Assembly (NCBI GenBank): GCA_963772595.1
Contig: CAVYXZ010000007.1
Location: forward strand, 1,116,001 to 1,180,000
DNA: 64,000 nt
From: CAVYXZ01 sp963772595
GTDB taxonomy: Bacteria; Chloroflexota; Anaerolineae; Aggregatilineales; Phototrophicaceae
Direction of reading: 5' to 3'
The notes under the pieces were generated by a model, which saw nothing but the letters and a program-made list of their open reading frames with translations, was not told the origin of the DNA and made no database searches. Of this stretch, positions 1 through 8,335 are shown one piece after another. The position numbers were made by a program, and so were the translations under genes. Each line of letters begins with the position of its first letter. Positions within the stretch are counted from its first letter, which is position 1.

Positions 1-1
1 G

Positions 2-335
2 GTCAACGCGGACGGCAACTCGACCAGCTTCAGCGTCTTTGGCGATGCGCTCAACATCGTCAATTACACCGTCTGGGAGACGATTGAGGCGCGTCTTCGA
101 CTTCGCCTACAAGAGCGAACACGTCGAGTTCTTCCGCCGCCGACGCGAATGGCTGGAGCCGATCCCGGACATGCCCTCGCTGGTGATGTGGTGGATTCCG
201 GCGGGTCACATCCCCACGCTGGACGAGGCCGAAGCCAAGATTCTCTACTTCAAGGACCACGGGCCGACGCCGCTGGCCTTCAACTTCAAGCAGCGCTTCA
301 CGCCAGAAGAGATGTTGGCTCAGGAATCGAGCTGA
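2..335 (+). CDS. DUF3291 family protein, 5' partial and frameshifted
   Basis: The C-terminal part of a DUF3291 protein, a small family of unknown function. The conserved tail is clear: a basic run ending in RRREW, then LVMWWIPAGHIPT and HGPTPLAFNFKQ. The gene enters from the left edge. The first 90 or so bases read in a different frame (ending NYTVWETIEA, which is also family sequence), so a one-base shift lies near positions 90-103. The ATG at 39 gives an N-terminus unlike the family and is probably not a real start. The 3' end overlaps the convergent phosphoesterase gene by 16 bases. The family assignment rests on recalled motifs. Confidence 0.7.
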   Translation, partial: STRTATRPASASLAMRSTSSITPSGRRLRRVFDFAYKSEHVEFFRRRREWLEPIPDMPSLVMWWIPAGHIPTLDEAEAKILYFKDHGPTPLAFNFKQRFTPEEMLAQESS

Positions 336-1120
336 ATCACCTGCTCAACCTGCGGGCTGCCATAGTCTGCCGCCCCGGTCCAGGACCACAGGTTATCGAG
401 CATCTGGACCCGTACCGGCTGGTGAGTGTGGCCGCATAGAACAGTCAGACGCTGCTGAGGGTGCCGCTGCATGATCTCCACCAGCGCATCCCCCAGCGCC
501 TGGCAGCCGAAATGGGGCAGAAATTCCTCGCCGGACGGCTCACCTTCGTTGACACAGCCCGCCTCGAAGGGCGGCACGTGAGTCAGCAGATAGACCTGCT
601 CGTAGTGGGCCAATGCTGCGGGCAGCACCTGCCGCACATGCGCCGCGGCCCCATCGCCCAGCCGGTTCAGCAGCCCCAACCTGCCCGCCTTATCCAGGCC
701 GATGAAATCCTGGATCAGCGCGTAATCGGTCATCATGATTTCAGAGCCTTCGTAATCGCCCATCCGGCCATCGGCCCAGCCATCATGACCGATCAGCGCG
801 GTCGTCGGCGTCAGTTCGACCACGCCGGAATCGTTGAGCCAGTGCAGATCGACCGTGCGGGCGCAGGCATCGCGGACGATCTCCGTGACCGCTTCGAAGC
901 TGCCCCGGTAGAAATCGTGATTGCCCAGTACGAAGTAGATTGGGCGCTGGAGATTTTTCGCCAGAGTTTGCAAATAGAAGGCTACATTAGGCGCTTCGCC
1001 AATGTCGCCAGAGATCAGCACCGCATCCGGCGATTCCCGCAGGATGGCGCTCGTCAGGCGGTCGAGTTCCGGTGTCTGTACGAAATTGAGATGGATGTCA
1101 GTCAGCCAGGCAAGACGCAT
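320..1120 (-). CDS. Calcineurin-like metallophosphoesterase
   Basis: A 266-residue member of the calcineurin-like metallophosphoesterase superfamily, expected to hydrolyse phosphomono- or diesters at a two-metal centre in the cytoplasm. The metal-ligand motifs appear in order: TDIH (residues 7-10), SGDIGE (about 36-41), GNHD (about 66-69), a histidine in LLTHVPP (about 178) and CGHTHQP near residue 229. There is no signal peptide. The substrate cannot be inferred. It lies downstream of ilvC on the same strand with a gap of about 150 bases. A decayed copy of its start lies on the far side of ilvC at 2850-2976. Confidence 0.9.
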   Translation of the reverse strand: MRLAWLTDIHLNFVQTPELDRLTSAILRESPDAVLISGDIGEAPNVAFYLQTLAKNLQRPIYFVLGNHDFYRGSFEAVTEIVRDACARTVDLHWLNDSGVVELTPTTALIGHDGWADGRMGDYEGSEIMMTDYALIQDFIGLDKAGRLGLLNRLGDGAAAHVRQVLPAALAHYEQVYLLTHVPPFEAGCVNEGEPSGEEFLPHFGCQALGDALVEIMQRHPQQRLTVLCGHTHQPVRVQMLDNLWSWTGAADYGSPQVEQVIQLDS

Positions 1121-1271
1121 GGTTCACCCCATGAGTTGTTCATGCAGCTATGCTATCACTATCCGGGATTTCGTGCTGGAACAATTCGCGGAGGTTCTGC
1201 GAAAATCAGCAGCCTATCATCGCCATGACCGGCAGCACAGGGCCACCGATCACAGCGCGATTGCTCAGGGT

Positions 1272-2759
1272 TTAACGCGCACCCTGCCCCGTCACCGAAA
1301 TATCGACCGGCGGGCGCAGTTCGGCGCAGACGGCCAGCGCCTCGTGAATGTTGTTATTCACGAAGTCATCGACCAGTTCTTCGTCCACCTGATTGTCGTT
1401 ATCCAGCGCGGTGAAGGCCTGCTGCGTCAGGATGTAATCGAAGCGCGGTGCCCATTTACGCGCGCCCAGACGGGCCGTCGTCGAGCAGTTGTCGATCATA
1501 TAGGCCACGCCTTTGTAATCCATATAGGGATTCAGCGAATCGACGCTTTCGATGATCGACTCGTTGGCGATCTCGGTGAAGGGGTGGCCGTGTTCTTTCA
1601 GCAGGTCGATCTGGGCCATCATCGTGGCGATGTACACGCCCGCCGTCACCGGGTCCACCGGGATAGCGTCCGGGTCGCGTTTGGCGCGCACCTTCTCGCC
1701 CACCTGCCACATCTCGGTGCCGTCGATCTTGCCCATCGGGTAGCGTTTGTGCCGCTGGTCCGCTTCCACCACGCTGCGGATCTCATTGCCGCTGGCGACA
1801 TCCTAGTAGATTTCCATCAGGATCTCGAAGGCCGGGTGATAGGCGGCGGAATAAGCCTTCATGAAGATGGTGCGGTCGTCCTCGTTGAAGGACTCGAAGA
1901 CCGCCAGAATGCCCTGTTTGGAGATCATCTTGCTGATCGGCCCGGTGATCGCCTCGACCGAATGGTTGAAGGCGTCTTCCTGGCTCATGCCATGGGCGAT
2001 AAACCAGCGGTACAGCGACTCGACAATGCCATGCACCGCCCCCAGCAAAATGCCGCGCTCGCCGAAGATGTCGGATTTGTACTCGGATTCCAGCGTGGTC
2101 TGGAAGATGATCGGCGCGCCGATGGCGACCGCCCAGCCCAGCGCATAATCGGTCGCGTGACCATTCACGTCCTGATGAATAGCGAAGCTGGAGTTGATGC
2201 CCGCGCCGTTGATCTCCTTGCCCTGCTCGTAGAGGCGGCGCACCGACGGTCCCATCCCCTTCGGGCACACGCCGATCACGTTGATGTTGTCGGGGAAATT
2301 GTCGCCGACATTGCGCAGATGCCCCAGCAGGAAGCCGTGCGACAGGCCGAGGGTCGTGCCGGGTCGCATCGCCTCGAAAATGCGCTGGTAATTCTGGCAT
2401 TGGGCCGCGTCCGAAATCAGCAGAATCGTCAGGTCCGACTCATGGATGACCGCGTACATCTCGCCCAGGGTGCCGTTGGCCCGGGTAAAGCCCGCCGCCT
2501 CCGCGCCAGGAATCGACGAGGACCCTTCGCGCAGTCCCACCTTGACGACAATATCCGTGCCTTCCAGCGAATCGCGCAGATTCTGGGCCTGGGCTGGCCC
2601 TTGAGACGACCAGCCGATCACGCCGATCTGCTTGATGCCTTCGAAGGCTTTCGGCAGCAGCGGAAACAGATTGCGCCCGCCGCGCACGATGTATTCTTCG
2701 GTATCTCCCACCTGGATCAGTTCTTTGGTGAAGACCTTGCTCTCAAAATTCAGTTTCAT
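1272..2759 (-). CDS. ilvC: Ketol-acid reductoisomerase, long class II form, with an in-frame TAG
   Basis: IlvC converts acetolactate or acetohydroxybutyrate to the dihydroxy acid with NADPH and Mg2+, the second common step of branched-chain amino acid synthesis. The N-terminal Rossmann part has GVIGWSSQGPAQAQNLRDSL. Metal ligands are visible in SDIFGERGILLG and in NESIIESVDSLNP, the second of the two knotted helical domains. The sequence closely resembles the plant/long bacterial form. Read through, it is 494 residues, which fits that form. An in-frame TAG at 1803-1805 interrupts it after MEIY. The next residues, DVASGNEIRSVVEAD, continue the family in the same frame, so one codon (GAG in relatives, as recalled) became TAG. 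The start has AAGGA just upstream. Confidence 0.93.
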
Positions 2760-2849
2760 GATCCTTCTCTCATTTGATGATAGCCTGGCGCAACCGCCCT
2801 ATGTTACCTCATGTCCCGGCGAACAGTGAAGACACAAGGTCTGACTGGC

Positions 2850-2976
2850 CCTATGCGGATGGCGTCAGAGATCAGCACCACATCCGGAGATTCGCGCCGC
2901 ACGACGTTTGCAGGCGGTTCAGACTGGTCGGCAGTACGAAATTGAGGTGGATGTCCGTCAGCCAGACAAGGCGCAT
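2850..2976 (-). pseudogene. Decayed 5' fragment of a metallophosphoesterase gene
   Basis: On the minus strand, ATG at 2976 opens MRLVWLTDIHLNFV, nearly identical to the first 14 residues of the phosphoesterase at 320-1120 (MRLAWLTDIHLNFV). Homology continues in a shifted frame as RRESPDVVLIS, matching RESPDAVLIS of the intact gene, and then ends. Nothing resembling the remaining 220 or so residues is present before ilvC begins. The fragment starts inside the stop codon of the PIN toxin gene (TGATG). It looks like the remnant of a second, truncated copy, not a functional gene. Confidence 0.8.
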
Positions 2977-3404
2977 CACGTATCGGTCGATTTCAAAACA
3001 TCAATAAACGCGCTGGCTTTCAGAATCGGAATACCTGCAAAGGTGTCGAGTGACAGTAAATCGCTGTCACCGGAAACAATATGGGTTGCTCTACCCCCAA
3101 CTGCTGCCTCCAGAACTTTTAGATCATCCTGATCACGAAGCCTTTCCAGTGTGAGCGACTTAGGTTCAACAAGAGCCACGAGCTTGACAAACTCTGCAAC
3201 CAATTCAGACGACGTTTTGCCGCTGAGCGCGACATACTTCTCAAGTTTCGGCTTGTTGAGCGTTGCTTCAAGTTCTTGAATCAAAGCATTAGAACTCAGA
3301 AGGATAACGCCATTCTCGATTGCAGCCTCGAAAAACTGTCTCGGCGTCCCTCCCCATAGGAACGCCGAAACAGTCGTATTGGTGTCAACCACAACCCGCT
3401 GCAC
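2976..3404 (-). CDS. PIN-domain toxin of a toxin-antitoxin pair
   Basis: A 142-residue PIN-domain protein of the putative toxin-antitoxin PIN family (COG1569 type). PIN proteins are Mg2+-dependent ribonucleases. The acidic residues expected at the active site are visible: the Asp in VVVDTN (residue 7), a Glu in QELEATL, an Asp in DQDDLKVLEAA and the Asp in SGDSDLL. The start is GTG at 3404, eight bases after the stop of the antitoxin gene, so the two genes form one unit with the antitoxin first. Base composition is visibly lower in GC than its neighbours, which fits horizontal acquisition. Cellular target unknown. Confidence 0.85.
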   Translation of the reverse strand: MQRVVVDTNTTVSAFLWGGTPRQFFEAAIENGVILLSSNALIQELEATLNKPKLEKYVALSGKTSSELVAEFVKLVALVEPKSLTLERLRDQDDLKVLEAAVGGRATHIVSGDSDLLSLDTFAGIPILKASAFIDVLKSTDT

Positions 3405-3412
3405 TGCTCAGC

Positions 3413-3700
3413 CTAATCCTCGTCCGCGTCCTTATCCTGCGCCGTCTTCTGTTCTGCGCGCAGCTCATGAACAACGTCGTTTATCATCGCCGTGACTTCA
3501 TCTTCGCTCATCCCGGCATGGTCGGCACGGAAGGCCTCACGAACGGCATCCAGCGAGTGATCAAGGGAGTGCCAGCCTTCCATGCGCTCAATTTCTGCCT
3601 CCAGGAGGAGGGCAACCCGTTCGTCACTCAATACACCTTGCGCCCGCGCCTTTTCGACCAACTTTTCTGGCAAACGTAGGGTGACATCGACATCGGTCAT
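3413..3700 (-). CDS. Antitoxin partner of the PIN toxin
   Basis: A 95-residue acidic protein encoded directly upstream of the PIN toxin. The N-terminus (DVTLRLPEKLVEKARAQGV) has the spacing of a short beta strand followed by a helix, as in ribbon-helix-helix-like antitoxins. The C-terminal half is acidic and probably disordered, suited to wrapping the toxin. Such proteins usually neutralise the toxin and repress their own promoter. The assignment relies mainly on the position and size of the gene. I cannot name the exact antitoxin family. Confidence 0.7.
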   Translation of the reverse strand: MTDVDVTLRLPEKLVEKARAQGVLSDERVALLLEAEIERMEGWHSLDHSLDAVREAFRADHAGMSEDEVTAMINDVVHELRAEQKTAQDKDADED

Positions 3701-3788
3701 CGTTTATTCTCCGTGTCTGGCTCCTGCCATTATAAACCAGAATATGTCGGATTAGAGTGACTTGCTGGGATCACGCGCAATGACAGGC

Positions 3789-5759
3789 TTACAGCCGCGC
3801 CTTCATCGCCTGGGCCAGATAATGCGCCGTCGCCATGATCGGCAGCATGGGGTTGACCCCCGGCGCGTTGGGCAGCACGCTGCCATCGGCCACAAAGAGA
3901 TTGCGGACTTCGTAGCTCTCGCCCTCCGGCGAGACCGCCCCGACCGCGCTGGAGCCGCCGATGCGGCAGGAACTCATCTGGTGAGCGCTGTAGAGCGCGA
4001 AGGCATGGCGCGCCATCCCGGCAGCTTTGACCCGCGAGAGAAAGCGGTCCAGATCCTCGCCGGCGGTATAGGGTCCCAGATGCTGGTGCGGCCCGTAGAT
4101 CTCCTGCGCCCCGGCAGCGGCATGGACCTTGATCGCCTCCAGCAGGCCGCGCATCAGATGTTTGCCGTCGTAGGGATGCAGATGGTAATGCAGCAGCGGC
4201 TCGCCCGCCTCGTTGACCGTGACTTGCCCGCCGTAGCGGTCGCGCGTCAGAACGATGATGTCGGCGAAATGGGCGATGCGCTGCATGACACGCTTGTGAT
4301 GGCGGCCCGACTGCCAGGGGAAGGCGCTGGCGGCCAGCCCCGGATGCATCGGCGCGGTCTCCATCCAGACGCCGTAGCCCTGCCCATCCAGGTTGGCGAA
4401 GTGGCGCGAGACTCGTGTCTGCGGCGCGCCCTCCCAGCCCTTGATCGGCTGCTCGAAGCGGCTGGCGACCAGCGTCGTCGGGTGCAGATGCAGATTCGCC
4501 CCGACATGCGCATTGCTCAGGCCAGAGCGCAGCAGCAGCGCTGGCGTATGAATCGCGCCTGCGGCCACGATGACCAGTTTGGCGCGCACCGTCAGCGAGA
4601 TCGTCTCGCCGCCGGGAGTCTGCACGCGGATCTCGGCCCCCTGCGCCGTCCCCTGCTCGATCAGGATGCGTTCGACCTCCGCGTTGACCAGAATTCGCGC
4701 GCCATGATCCTGTGCATCCTGCAAATAAGTCTTGAGCGTGCTTTGCTTGGCTCCAAAGCGGCAGCCGTAGCCGCAGAAGCCGCAGTCGTCGCAGCCGCTG
4801 ACGTTGCGCGGGATGACATCAACGGCATAGCCCAGCGCTTTGCAGCCGTCTTCCAGCGCCTGATTGAGCGGGTTGGCCTGGCTCTCCTCGGTGGTGACGT
4901 GAATGCGCTGGCGAACCGCTTCCAGGCTGTGCTGGTAAGCCTCACTGGTCGCGCCGCTGAAGCCATAGTCCTCGGCCCATTCCCGAAGCACGTAATCTGG
5001 GGGCCGCAGCGAGGTAGTCCAGTTGACCGTCGTGCCGCCGCCCAGCGTGCTCCCGGCCAGCACGTTCATACTTAGATCGGCGGTGGTGAGCAGTGCGCGG
5101 CGTTCGTACATGTGCTCGCTGCTGTCGTATTCCGCGCCGTGAAAATCCGCCTCGGCCCGGTAGCCGCCCTTCTCAGCCACGATCACGTCGAAGCCGGCAG
5201 CGCTCAGTTCGCTGGCGACCACGCCCCCGCCCGCGCCAGAACCAATCACCAGCGCATCGGCATAGAGCGTCTGCGCCGAGTCGATCCGCAGCGGCGTTAG
5301 CGTGCGCGGACAATCGGCCATCGCCCCCGGCGGGCCGCTGTATCCCAGGCTGGGCCAGGTCGGGTTGGGCTGCTCATCGACCATGACGGCATAGAAGACC
5401 GCCAGCGTCAGGCGTTTAAGGCTCTGGAAGAGTTTGCGCGCCATTGGGAAAGGACTCTGCCCCCAGGCCAGCAGCAGGGCCTCGCGCTCCGCAGTGGTCA
5501 TCAGTGAAAAGGGTAGCGCCAGCCCCACCGTCAGACCGTTGAAGAGGCCGATCTCGATCAGCGCCAGAAAGAGCTTGAGCATCCGCCGGTCGGGGGCGTA
5601 GGCAACGCTGTCGATGATGTCAGGGAGGCGGTCACTGTCGCAGAGATCCGAGGCTTTGAGGCGAAACAGCGCGGGGTCGTCGCCTGCCTCAGCATCGAGC
5701 ATGGGGACAAAGGTATCACAGACGGCTGTGAGAATCGCTTTTTCCCTCGCATCGAACAT
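3789..5759 (-). CDS. GMC-family FAD oxidoreductase, long-chain alcohol oxidase-like
   Basis: A 656-residue flavoprotein of the glucose-methanol-choline oxidoreductase family. The FAD-binding Rossmann motif VIGSGAGGGVVASELS lies near residue 170. The C-terminal signature HQMSSCRIGG and the segment LFVADGSVLPNAPGVNP, typical of the family, are present. The N-terminal 150 residues (EKAILTAVCDTFVPML) resemble the helical extension of long-chain fatty alcohol oxidases. A cysteine-rich segment, CDDCGFCGYGCRFG, near residue 320 is also seen in that subgroup. It probably oxidises a long-chain or cyclic alcohol. No signal peptide is visible. It is a single gene between the toxin pair and a divergent membrane protein. 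Confidence 0.88.
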   Translation of the reverse strand: MFDAREKAILTAVCDTFVPMLDAEAGDDPALFRLKASDLCDSDRLPDIIDSVAYAPDRRMLKLFLALIEIGLFNGLTVGLALPFSLMTTAEREALLLAWGQSPFPMARKLFQSLKRLTLAVFYAVMVDEQPNPTWPSLGYSGPPGAMADCPRTLTPLRIDSAQTLYADALVIGSGAGGGVVASELSAAGFDVIVAEKGGYRAEADFHGAEYDSSEHMYERRALLTTADLSMNVLAGSTLGGGTTVNWTTSLRPPDYVLREWAEDYGFSGATSEAYQHSLEAVRQRIHVTTEESQANPLNQALEDGCKALGYAVDVIPRNVSGCDDCGFCGYGCRFGAKQSTLKTYLQDAQDHGARILVNAEVERILIEQGTAQGAEIRVQTPGGETISLTVRAKLVIVAAGAIHTPALLLRSGLSNAHVGANLHLHPTTLVASRFEQPIKGWEGAPQTRVSRHFANLDGQGYGVWMETAPMHPGLAASAFPWQSGRHHKRVMQRIAHFADIIVLTRDRYGGQVTVNEAGEPLLHYHLHPYDGKHLMRGLLEAIKVHAAAGAQEIYGPHQHLGPYTAGEDLDRFLSRVKAAGMARHAFALYSAHQMSSCRIGGSSAVGAVSPEGESYEVRNLFVADGSVLPNAPGVNPMLPIMATAHYLAQAMKARL

Positions 5760-5846
5760 GAATGGTACTCCATCAATCGCGCTGTGACGATTATACTGGG
5801 ATAGATTGCCACATTACGGCGTCCATAACAAGCTACCTAAGGCAAA

Positions 5847-6413
5847 ATGGTGACGAACGACGAAACTGAGGAGGATTTCGAGAGCCTGTTGAGCCGCGTC
5901 CAGGCCCAACCGGAGGATCAGCGCGCGCTGCTGGACCTGGCGGACCTGTTCCTGGCGGAGACGACGACCCAGGCACAGCGCCGCCAGATTCGCGCGGCTC
6001 TCAACACCCCGGCGCATAAGTTGGCCTGCGAGAATCTCTACTTCGATGGCGTGGGCATGGAGACCCCGGAACCCTTTGTCCAGCACATCCTGGCGCTGTT
6101 GTTCATGAGCAGCGGTTTCGGCGACCGTGAGACCGCCCGGCGCATCCTGAGCGAGCTGCACGTCTTCGCCGGTCATCATGGTCTCGACTTTGAGGCGCAC
6201 TACAGCGCCATTCGGGACCTCCCCGGCGCGCGGCGCGGTCAGGGGTCCCGGCGGCGCTATCTGCTGCTGAATGCCGGGCTGCTGCTGGTCCTGTTGATTG
6301 GCGTGGTACTCATCCAGCGGGTCCCCTCCGGCTGGCAGATTCCGCTGCAAATCGCCCTCTTCATCGCCCTGCTGGGCGCGCAGTTGGCCCTGCTCTACCG
6401 CTCTCTGGCCTGA
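5847..6413 (+). CDS. Hypothetical protein with a C-terminal membrane hairpin
   Basis: A 188-residue protein I do not recognise. The first 130 residues are predicted soluble, helical and acidic, with no clear motif. A basic stretch (GARRGQGSRRR) precedes two hydrophobic segments at about 138-156 and 167-185, which would form a membrane hairpin. By the positive-inside rule the soluble domain should be cytoplasmic. It is co-directional with the metallopeptidase gene 16 bases downstream and may share a transcript with it. Confidence 0.6.
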   Translation: MVTNDETEEDFESLLSRVQAQPEDQRALLDLADLFLAETTTQAQRRQIRAALNTPAHKLACENLYFDGVGMETPEPFVQHILALLFMSSGFGDRETARRILSELHVFAGHHGLDFEAHYSAIRDLPGARRGQGSRRRYLLLNAGLLLVLLIGVVLIQRVPSGWQIPLQIALFIALLGAQLALLYRSLA

Positions 6414-6429
6414 TCGAGATACATCCGCT

Positions 6430-6924
6430 ATGATTACGCCTATGGACCCCAAAATCACCATTCGCCACCAGCACCGCCGCAATTTGATGATGCGTGCCGT
6501 GCGCGGCGGCCTGGAGGTCTACGTCCCGCTGTGGATGCAGAAGGACAGCCCACAGGTGCGCCGCTTTGTCGCCGAAGGCGTCAAGAAGCTGGCCGATAAG
6601 GTGCCGCCCGAACTGCCGCAGCACAGCACGCGCAAAGCACTGCGTGCGATGGTCAAGCGTTGGGCCGCCGTGCTGGAGGTCGAGCCAGGACGCATCACAT
6701 TTAGGACTATGCAGCGCAAATGGGGATCCTGCTCCAGCCGCGATAACATCACGCTCAATGCCTCGCTGACGGGCATCCCGCCGCATCTGGCCGAGTACGT
6801 GATCTTGCACGAACTGGTGCATCTGCGCGTTTTCAATCACGGCAAGGACTTCAAAGCGCTCATGCGCCAGCACATGCCGGATTTCCGCGAGCGCGAGCGT
6901 GAACTCGACCAGTATCACCCATAA
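6430..6924 (+). CDS. M48-family YgjP-like metallopeptidase domain protein
   Basis: A protein of about 165 residues with the YgjP/WLM-type zinc peptidase domain (DUF45). The zinc-binding signature HELVHLRVFNHG gives two histidines, the catalytic Glu and a third histidine ligand. The family motif RKWGSCSSRDNI precedes it. Members are small cytoplasmic proteins whose substrates are mostly unknown. The open frame extends upstream into the previous gene, but the family homology begins at DPKITIRHQHRRN. I therefore take ATG 6430, or possibly 6442, as the start. Confidence 0.85.
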   Translation: MITPMDPKITIRHQHRRNLMMRAVRGGLEVYVPLWMQKDSPQVRRFVAEGVKKLADKVPPELPQHSTRKALRAMVKRWAAVLEVEPGRITFRTMQRKWGSCSSRDNITLNASLTGIPPHLAEYVILHELVHLRVFNHGKDFKALMRQHMPDFRERERELDQYHP

Positions 6925-6978
6925 GGACTATTGTAATATGCCATCGAAGGGTCATTCTATTGACACGCAGAGGACGCT

Positions 6979-7947
6979 ATGACTGATCTACAACCGATGA
7001 TTGACGCCGCTCGCCAGGCTGCCGCGCTGTGCCGCGAGGTCCAGATGCGCTATCTCGCCAGCGAGTCGGTCGCTCAAAAAGCCGGTGCTGAACCGGTCAC
7101 GATTGCCGATTACGGCGCGCAGGCGATTATCTGCCGGGCGATCAGCCAGGCCTTCCCGGACGACGCGATCATCGCCGAAGAAGGCGGCAGCCAGTTCGCC
7201 GAACTCATCAGCAGCGGCGACCAGCAGACCGTCAGCGAATTGATCGGCGCCGTGCTGGGCGAGCCGGTCAGCGTGGCGCAGGTGGTCCAGTGGCTCGATT
7301 ACGGTCAGGAGCGCAGCGCCGCCCGCACCTGGGTCATCGACCCGATTGACGGCACCAAAGGTTTCATCGCCCTGCGCCAGTATGCCATCGCCATCGGCCT
7401 GCTGATCGACGGGCAGGTACGCGAGGGGGTCATGGCGACACCGGGCTACCACGATCAGGGCGCGATCTTCTACACGGCGGACGGCGGCACCTTCGCCGAA
7501 GCCTTAAGCGGAGGCAGCGCGCAGCAGGTCCACGCCTCCCAGCGGACGGAGCCAGCCAGTCTGGTCGCGCTGGAAAGCTTCGAGAAAGCCCATTCCAGCC
7601 AGAGCCTGACCGAACAGCTGCGCGAACGGGCCGGATTCGGCGCGGCGCAGGTGATCCGCATCGACAGCCAGGAGAAATACGCCCAGGTGGCGGCGGGCGA
7701 TGCCGATATTTACCTGCGGCTGCCCAATCCGGGCAACACCCGGCCTCACATGAGTTGGGATCACGCCGCCGGGGTCGCGCTGGTGCAGGCAGCGGGCGGG
7801 GTCGTCAGCGATGTCGACGGCTCGCCGCTGGATTTCACGCACGGCAAAACGCTGGCGGCCAACAAAGGCATGATCGTCGCCAATCCACGCATCCACGCCC
7901 AACTGGTCAAGGCCGCGATGGCTCTACAGAGCGAGCAGCATGGCTGA
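6979..7947 (+). CDS. 3'(2'),5'-bisphosphate nucleotidase / inositol monophosphatase family
   Basis: A 322-residue member of the Mg2+-dependent, Li+-sensitive phosphatase superfamily. Motifs are in order: EPVTIADYGAQA near residue 38, the metal-binding EE in IIAEEGG, DPIDGTKGF near residue 121 and WDHAAGVALVQAAGG near residue 258. The ADYGAQA segment is typical of the HAL2/SAL1/CysQ branch, which hydrolyses phosphoadenosine phosphate (PAP) from sulfate assimilation or sulfotransfer to AMP. That activity is inferred from subgroup likeness. A sulfotransferase-family gene occurs elsewhere in the window. AGAGGA lies before the start. The 3' end overlaps the next gene by 8 bases. Confidence 0.85.
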   Translation: MTDLQPMIDAARQAAALCREVQMRYLASESVAQKAGAEPVTIADYGAQAIICRAISQAFPDDAIIAEEGGSQFAELISSGDQQTVSELIGAVLGEPVSVAQVVQWLDYGQERSAARTWVIDPIDGTKGFIALRQYAIAIGLLIDGQVREGVMATPGYHDQGAIFYTADGGTFAEALSGGSAQQVHASQRTEPASLVALESFEKAHSSQSLTEQLRERAGFGAAQVIRIDSQEKYAQVAAGDADIYLRLPNPGNTRPHMSWDHAAGVALVQAAGGVVSDVDGSPLDFTHGKTLAANKGMIVANPRIHAQLVKAAMALQSEQHG

Positions 7948-8332
7948 TCGAGTCGATTCCCTGGTCGAGATGGTAGCCGTCTGGGAAGACGTCCGGGTGG
8001 AACCGCACCGCTTCGGCGGGAAGGAGTTCCTCTGGCAGCGGGTCGAGATCGGTCACGTGCATCGCAGCGGGCTGGTGGACGTGCCCTTTACGCGCCGCAT
8101 CCGCGAGCAGTTGGTCACGGAGAACCTCGCCCGACCGCATCACATTCAGCCAGAGAGCGGCTGGATCAGCTACGTCATGCGCAGCGACGCCGATCTGGAG
8201 CACGCGCGCTGGCTGCTGCGCCTCTCCTACCTGCAAAAGCGCCTGCGCCGTGACTCAGCGGCCCGCGACCGGCTGGAGATCGAGCTTGCGCAGTTGACCA
8301 GCGACCCGGCCCTGCGCGATTTCAGCGCTTGA
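7940..8332 (+). CDS. Luciferase-domain (DUF5519-like) small protein
   Basis: A 130-residue protein matching the small 'luciferase domain' family (DUF5519-like). Recalled hallmarks present are EPHRFGGKEFLWQRVEIGHVH, the VPFTRRIREQL segment and PHHIQPESGWISYVMR. The name is historical; no light-emitting activity should be inferred and the biochemical role is unknown. The start overlaps the nucleotidase stop by 8 bases, so the two are probably translationally coupled. It ends 3 bases before the convergent DUF1003 gene. Confidence 0.7.
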   Translation: MADRVDSLVEMVAVWEDVRVEPHRFGGKEFLWQRVEIGHVHRSGLVDVPFTRRIREQLVTENLARPHHIQPESGWISYVMRSDADLEHARWLLRLSYLQKRLRRDSAARDRLEIELAQLTSDPALRDFSA

Positions 8333-8335
8333 AGC

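Noticed and set aside
1797..1812. Frameshift instead of a stop codon in ilvC
   Set aside because: The two parts are in the same frame (both stop positions agree modulo three), so this is a single-codon change to TAG and not an indel.
1002..2777. Long open frame on the plus strand opposite ilvC
   Set aside because: It is Arg/His/Asp-rich with no recognisable domain and mirrors the coding strand of ilvC. Such antisense frames are common in GC-rich genes; the minus strand has clear family sequence.
7940..8332. Reading the luciferase-domain protein as a light-producing enzyme
   Set aside because: The domain name is historical. The protein is 130 residues with no flavin or luciferin-binding features, so no such activity can be supported.
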